From VRUE01 sp035997045 (GTDB taxonomy: Bacteria > Actinomycetota > Thermoleophilia > Solirubrobacterales > 70-9): DNA of 10,961 nt. Below the pieces are notes generated by a model. That model was not told where the DNA came from and searched no databases. It worked only from the letters and a program-made list of their open reading frames with translations. Of this stretch, positions 7,398 through 10,961 are shown piece by piece (position 1 is the first letter of the stretch; each line of letters starts with the position of its first letter). Where the stretch lies: positions 1-10,961 of the forward strand of contig DASYIY010000031.1 of the NCBI GenBank assembly GCA_035997045.1. Direction: 5' to 3'. The translations under genes and the position numbers were made by a program.

Positions 7398-8492
7398 CTA
7401 AGCGAGGATTTCGCCGAGGCCGGCGAGGAAGCGGTCGTTCTCCCCGGCGGTGCCGTAGGAGACGCGGATGTGGCCGGGGTCGCCGAGCGGAGTGCCCGGG
7501 CGGACGGCGATCTGGCGCTCGGCCAGGCCGGCGACGACGTCGGCCTCCTCGGCCTCGCCGAGGTCGATCCAGGAGAAATTGGCGTGGGTCTCGGAGGTGG
7601 CCAGGCCGAGTGCGCTCAGTCCATCCTCGACCCGGAGGCGCTCGGCGATCGTGCTCTCGACCCGGCGGGTGACGTCGTCGGAGTGCAGGATCGCCTCGGC
7701 GCCCGCCGCCTGGGCGAGGGCGTTGACGCTGAAGGGCTGACGCACCGCGTCGATCGCCGCGCGGAATTTGGGCGAGCCAAGCGCGTAGCCGACCCGCAGC
7801 CCGGCCAGGCCGTAGATCTTGCTGAAGGTGCGCAGGACGACCAGGTTCGGCAGGCCGGCGAGCAGGTCGACCGTCGTGTCCGGGTCGTCGTGGGTCTGGA
7901 ACTCGACGTAGGCCTCGTCGAGGATCACGGTGACGTGCGCGGGCAGGCGCTCGCAGAAGGCGGCGACCTCGGCAGCGGGAATGTGGGTCCCGGTCGGGTT
8001 GTTGGGGTTGCAGACGAGGACGAGCTGGGTCGCCGCGGTCACCTCGGCCGCCATCGCGTCGAGATCGTGGACGTCGCCCTCGGCGAGCGGCACGCGCACC
8101 TCGCGCGCCCCGGTCAGCGCCGGCAGGTACGGGTACATCGAGAAGGCCGGCCAGGAGTAAAGGATCTCGGCGCCCGGCTCGCAGAGCGCCTCGGCGGCGG
8201 CGAGCAGGATCTCGCAGGAGCCGTTGCCGACCGCGACCCGGGCGGGCTCGGTCTCGTAGCGCTCGGCGATGCGGCGCCGCAGCAGCGTGGCGTCGGGGTC
8301 GGGGTAGCGGTTCATCGCCCCGGCGGCGGCGGCGATCGCCTCGACGACTTTCGGGTGCGGCGGGAAGGGCGACTCGTTGGAGGCGAGCTGGGCGATGCCG
8401 CCCGCGGCGATTGCCTCGGGCGCCTGACCGGTGGGGACACCGGCCTGGTAGCCCGGCATGCGGGCGAGCTTCTCAGCGAAGATGACGCTCAT
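7398..8492 (-). CDS. hisC: HisC/Pat-family PLP aminotransferase (probably aromatic-acid aminotransferase)
   Basis: A fold-type I aminotransferase of 364 residues. Landmarks: LASNESPF (37-44), NRYPDPDA (61-68), the PLP-site NPNNPTG (162-168), DEAYVEF (192-198), the Schiff-base lysine K225 in TFSKIYGLAGLRVGY, and RPG...HIRVSYGT (331-347). Histidinol-phosphate aminotransferases and actinobacterial phenylalanine aminotransferases (Pat) share these motifs. The PGYQAG start and ASNE/NRYPDPDA spacing look Pat-like, and no his gene is nearby. In this setting, between chorismate mutase and prephenate dehydrogenase, transamination of phenylpyruvate, 4-hydroxyphenylpyruvate or prephenate is the likelier job; dual use in histidine synthesis, as in Bacillus subtilis, is possible. 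ATG 8492 follows aroH after 25 bases. Confidence 0.9.
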   Translation of the reverse strand: MSVIFAEKLARMPGYQAGVPTGQAPEAIAAGGIAQLASNESPFPPHPKVVEAIAAAAGAMNRYPDPDATLLRRRIAERYETEPARVAVGNGSCEILLAAAEALCEPGAEILYSWPAFSMYPYLPALTGAREVRVPLAEGDVHDLDAMAAEVTAATQLVLVCNPNNPTGTHIPAAEVAAFCERLPAHVTVILDEAYVEFQTHDDPDTTVDLLAGLPNLVVLRTFSKIYGLAGLRVGYALGSPKFRAAIDAVRQPFSVNALAQAAGAEAILHSDDVTRRVESTIAERLRVEDGLSALGLATSETHANFSWIDLGEAEEADVVAGLAERQIAVRPGTPLGDPGHIRVSYGTAGENDRFLAGLGEILA

Positions 8493-8517
8493 CGCTCCAT
8501 TGTGCCGATGAGCTGCG

Positions 8518-8892
8518 CTACTGGGCTGCGTGAAGGTCAGCGCGCAGCTCTTGCGTCGCTCCTAAGTACACATGCGCGGGCTTGTGGCCGACCGGCGCGT
8601 AGTAGTGGACCATCGCCCGGATCACCTGCCGCATCGCGCCCGGGACGTCGATCTCACGGGCGCAGATCAGCGGCACCGAGTCGAGCCCGAGCCGGCGCGC
8701 GGCGACCGCCGGGAACTCAGCGTCGAGGTCGCCGGTTGTGGTGAAGAGACAGCTGACCATCGCCTCGGCGCCGAGCGCGTTGCGGTCGAGCAGCTCCTGC
8801 ATCAGCGACTCGGTGGCCCCGACGATCGCCTCGGCCTCGTTGGCCTCGGCCTGCACGGCGCCGCGGACCGCGAACAGTCGTTCCTCGCTCAT
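8518..8892 (-). CDS. aroH: Chorismate mutase, AroH (trimeric Bacillus) type
   Basis: Rearranges chorismate to prephenate. The 124 residues match the monofunctional AroH family (B. subtilis 127 aa), not the helical AroQ type. Active-site residues align by eye: Arg10 in VRGA (B. subtilis Arg7), Cys77 and Glu80 in ICAREID (Cys75, Glu78), Arg92 in IRAMV (Arg90) and Tyr109 in HVYLGA (Tyr108). ATG 8892 overlaps the rluB stop by four bases (ATGA), so it is read from the scpA-scpB-rluB transcript and probably coupled in translation. Its product is the substrate of TyrA further down the cluster. Confidence 0.95.
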   Translation of the reverse strand: MSEERLFAVRGAVQAEANEAEAIVGATESLMQELLDRNALGAEAMVSCLFTTTGDLDAEFPAVAARRLGLDSVPLICAREIDVPGAMRQVIRAMVHYYAPVGHKPAHVYLGATQELRADLHAAQ

Positions 8893-9584
8893 CGTTCCGA
8901 ATCTTCCCAGAGCCGGGCGATCTCAACCTCGCTGAGCCGCCGCGCCTCCCCCTGCGAGAGCGAACCGAGCTCGACCGAGCCGAAACGAACCCGGCGCAGG
9001 GAGACCACCCGGTTGCCGACAGCTTCGGCCATGCGACGCACCTGCCGGTTGCGCCCCTCGCGCAGCGTCAGTTCGACCTCCCGCTCCCCCAGCCGCCGCA
9101 GCTCAGCCGGCGCCGTCATCCCATCCTCGAGCTCAACCCCACTGGCAAGCCGCCGCAGGTCAGCATCGGAGGGCGGCCGCCGCAACTCCGCCCGGTAGGC
9201 CTTGGCGACCCCGTAGCGAGGATGGGTAAGCCGATTGGCCAGCGCCCCGTCATTCGTCAAGAGCAGCAGCCCGGTCGAATCCACATCAAGCCGCCCAACC
9301 GGATAGAGCCGCGCCCCCGAATCGACCAAGCCAACGACAGCCGGCCGGCTCCCAGGCTCCCGCGCAGTAGAGACCACCCCCGCGGGCTTATTGACCGCCC
9401 AAACCTCAAGCGCCTCAGTCCCAACCAAGCTCCCATCGACCCGCACTTCGTCGCCATCGCCAACGTCGCGCGCCGGATCCATCACGACCTTCCCCCCGAC
9501 GGTGACCCTGCCCTTACCGATGATCACCTCGGCTTTGCGCCGGGAGGCAACCCCCCCATGAGCAAGGAACTTGGCGAGCCTCAC
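8889..9584 (-). CDS. rluB: 23S rRNA pseudouridine synthase, RluB/RsuA family
   Basis: 231 residues. An N-terminal S4 RNA-binding domain (about 1-50; MRLAKFLAHGGVASRRKAE) is followed by the RsuA-type catalytic domain with VNKPAGVV (64-71), the catalytic Asp100 in GRLDVDSTGLLLLTNDG, KAYRAEL (128-134) and EGRNRQVRRM (176-185). Family members isomerise a single uridine in rRNA; RluB in E. coli acts on 23S U2605. GTG 9584 overlaps the scpB stop by four bases (GTGA). Codon use differs from its neighbours: GGG, CGG, GAT, GTT and CTT are common where the flanking genes favour C-ending codons. Confidence 0.95.
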   Translation of the reverse strand: MRLAKFLAHGGVASRRKAEVIIGKGRVTVGGKVVMDPARDVGDGDEVRVDGSLVGTEALEVWAVNKPAGVVSTAREPGSRPAVVGLVDSGARLYPVGRLDVDSTGLLLLTNDGALANRLTHPRYGVAKAYRAELRRPPSDADLRRLASGVELEDGMTAPAELRRLGEREVELTLREGRNRQVRRMAEAVGNRVVSLRRVRFGSVELGSLSQGEARRLSEVEIARLWEDSER

Positions 9585-10153
9585 GGCTGGGAGCGTTGCT
9601 CGCCCGCTTTGAGCAGGCGCTCGCGCAGCTCGCGCTCATCCTCGGGCGTGGGATCGAACTTCGAAGGATCCGGCAGCTGGTCCATCCCGGAGAGCCCGAA
9701 GAGCCGCTCGAACAGCTCGGTCGTCTTGAAGATCGCCGCACCGAACTGCGACCGCCCCGACTCCTCGATCAAGCCACGCTCGGCGAGGGTCTGTACCGCG
9801 GACTCGGAGGTGACGCCGCGGATGCGGGCAACCTCGGGTCGGGTGACCGGCTGTAGGTAGGCGACGATGGCGAGCGTCTCAGCTTGAGCTTGTGTCAGCG
9901 GCGGAGTGCGCGGCTTGGCCAGCAGGCGCCGGGCCGCGGCCTCGCTGGCGGGCTCGCTTGCGAGGGCGAAACCGCCGGCAACCTCGCGCAGCACTACCCC
10001 CCGCTTGCCCTCGGCGAGATCGTCGCGCAGCAGCCCGATCGCCTCCTCGACCTGGCCCTCGGTCGCCTCCGTGGCCTCGGCAAGGTCGCGGGCGCTGACC
10101 GGCTGCGGCGAGAGGAAGAGCAGCGCTTCGACGGTGCGCGACAGGTCACTCAC
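9581..10153 (-). CDS. scpB: Segregation and condensation protein B
   Basis: ScpB is the paired winged-helix subunit that dimerises and binds ScpA in the SMC-ScpAB condensin complex. The conserved core is clear: ETLAIVAYLQPVTRPEVARI, RGVTSESAVQTLAERGLIEE, then the FKTTELFERLFGLSGMDQLPD terminal signature. GTG 10153 is preferred: it follows AAGGAGG at 10169-10163 with a nine-base spacer and overlaps the scpA stop by eight bases (GTGAGTGA). A TTG at 10162 would add three residues but abuts that ribosome-binding site. 190 residues, normal for the family. Confidence 0.95.
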   Translation of the reverse strand: MSDLSRTVEALLFLSPQPVSARDLAEATEATEGQVEEAIGLLRDDLAEGKRGVVLREVAGGFALASEPASEAAARRLLAKPRTPPLTQAQAETLAIVAYLQPVTRPEVARIRGVTSESAVQTLAERGLIEESGRSQFGAAIFKTTELFERLFGLSGMDQLPDPSKFDPTPEDERELRERLLKAGEQRSQP

Positions 10154-10883
10154 TGGCAGCAACCTCCTTCTTGCGGATCTCGATCGGGCCGAACGGCTCG
10201 GACTGCTCCCAGGTCGCCTCGCCTTTGCGGTAGAGGTCGAGCAGGGCGAAGAGGGTGACCGCCTGCGTCAGCCGGTCCTCATTGCCGAACTGCTCGTCGA
10301 AGTCGATGCTGGAGCGGCCGCGCAGCGCCTCGCGCAGGGCGCGCAGGCGCTTCTCCAGCGAGACGGTTGGGCGGATGTGGTCGAGGTTGAGTTCGGGCGG
10401 CAGCGCCAGCAGGTCGCCGAGCGCGGCGCCAAGCCGGTCGGGGTCATAGACGGCCGTCGCGGCGTCGAGCGCGACCTTGCGCAGCTCGGGCGGCAGCGGC
10501 GCCGAGCGGTAGAGGTAGCCGCGCGCCGCCTCGAAGCGCTGCTCCAGCACCGCTGCGGCGTCACGGTAGCGGCGGTACTCGAGCAGCCGCGCAACCAGCT
10601 CCTCGACCGCCTCCTCCGGGGTGACGTCTTCGAGCCCCTCTTCTTCTCCCGGCAGCAGCAGCCGCGACTTCAGCTCCAGCAGCGAGGCGATCAGGACGAG
10701 GAACTCGGTGGCGACGTCGAGCTCCAGCTCCTCCTCCTGCTCGAGGTGCTCGATGTAGGAGACGACGATCTCGCCCAGCTCGACCTCGAGCAGGCTGACC
10801 TCCTCGCGCAGGACGACCGCCATCAAGAGGTCGAACGGCCCGGCGAAGACGTCGAGGTCGAGGTCCAGCTCGGCGACGGTCAC
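10146..10883 (-). CDS. scpA: Segregation and condensation protein A
   Basis: ScpA is the kleisin that bridges SMC heads and binds ScpB for chromosome compaction and segregation. 245 residues. The N-terminal signature FAGPFDLLMAVVLREEVSLLEVEL (13-36) is typical (F.GPLDLLL...). It is followed by the acidic helix ELDVATEFLVLIASLLELKSR (54-74) and a C-terminal winged helix (about 170-240) ending in FGPIEIRKKE. GTG 10883 is used; its Shine-Dalgarno is weak, and no other start precedes the family signature within the 33-base gap to the upstream gene. It heads the scpA-scpB-rluB-aroH run of overlapping genes. Confidence 0.95.
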   Translation of the reverse strand: MTVAELDLDLDVFAGPFDLLMAVVLREEVSLLEVELGEIVVSYIEHLEQEEELELDVATEFLVLIASLLELKSRLLLPGEEEGLEDVTPEEAVEELVARLLEYRRYRDAAAVLEQRFEAARGYLYRSAPLPPELRKVALDAATAVYDPDRLGAALGDLLALPPELNLDHIRPTVSLEKRLRALREALRGRSSIDFDEQFGNEDRLTQAVTLFALLDLYRKGEATWEQSEPFGPIEIRKKEVAASE

Positions 10884-10916
10884 AGCAGGGACCGTAACGC
10901 CCCGGCGGGATGGCGA

Positions 10917-10961
10917 CTAGGCCGGGCCAAAGCCCATGCGCTCGCGGACCTCGGCGACGGT
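10917..10961 (-). CDS. C-terminal 14 codons of an upstream gene, possibly tryptophanyl-tRNA synthetase
   Basis: An open frame enters from the right edge and ends at TAG 10919-10917, encoding TVAEVRERMGFGPA. The T-V/L-x-E-V-R-E-R-M-G-F pattern resembles the extreme C-terminus of bacterial TrpRS, but 14 residues are too few to name it. It lies 33 bases before scpA on the same strand. Confidence 0.35.
   Translation of the reverse strand, partial: TVAEVRERMGFGPA

Noticed and set aside
10154..10162. TTG 10162 as start of scpB
   Set aside because: It abuts the AAGGAGG; GTG 10153, nine bases further, has proper spacing and overlaps the scpA stop.

Overview
This is a high-GC bacterial window whose genes lie almost entirely on the minus strand. 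The order scpA-scpB-rluB ... cmk-der is the conserved actinobacterial chromosome-segregation, ribosome-maturation and cytidylate-kinase neighbourhood. GC-rich codon use, many GTG starts and overlapping stop/start junctions suit a deep-branching actinobacterium. Thermoleophilia/Solirubrobacterales is my guess, not something the sequence proves.

Reading in the direction of transcription, from the right end leftwards: a 14-residue tail of an upstream gene (possibly trpS), then scpA, scpB and rluB, then a chorismate/prephenate block. That block is aroH (chorismate mutase), hisC/pat-type aminotransferase, a 300-nt leader, aroF (DAHP synthase), tyrA (prephenate dehydrogenase with ACT domain) and aroA (EPSP synthase). 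tyrA and aroA are each joined to the gene before them by a one-base TGATG overlap. Together they supply the entry step, a late shikimate step, and the conversion of chorismate through prephenate to tyrosine/phenylalanine precursors. The leader before aroF holds a 30-codon ORF ending in Phe-Ser-Tyr-Phe-Trp-Arg-Phe-Ser-stop, followed at once by strong stem-loops. It reads as a ribosome-mediated attenuator sensing all three aromatic amino acids.

From about 3650 down to 1560 the conserved aroA-cmk junction is broken by an accessory segment. It contains (i) a low-GC gene for a dCTP-deaminase/dUTPase-fold protein that appears to lack the deaminase catalytic Glu and carries a two-helix membrane anchor, (ii) an opposite-strand P-loop kinase-like gene, and (iii) a nucleotidyltransferase (MNT/AbiEii-like) domain fused in frame to the N-terminus of cytidylate kinase. 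The window ends inside der (EngA), whose start overlaps the cmk stop.

The points most worth follow-up are the aromatic attenuator, the membrane-anchored Dcd-like protein and the NTase-CMK fusion. The last two lie together in a segment where every gene looks nucleotide-related. I saw no CRISPR array, tRNA, rRNA or insertion sequence.
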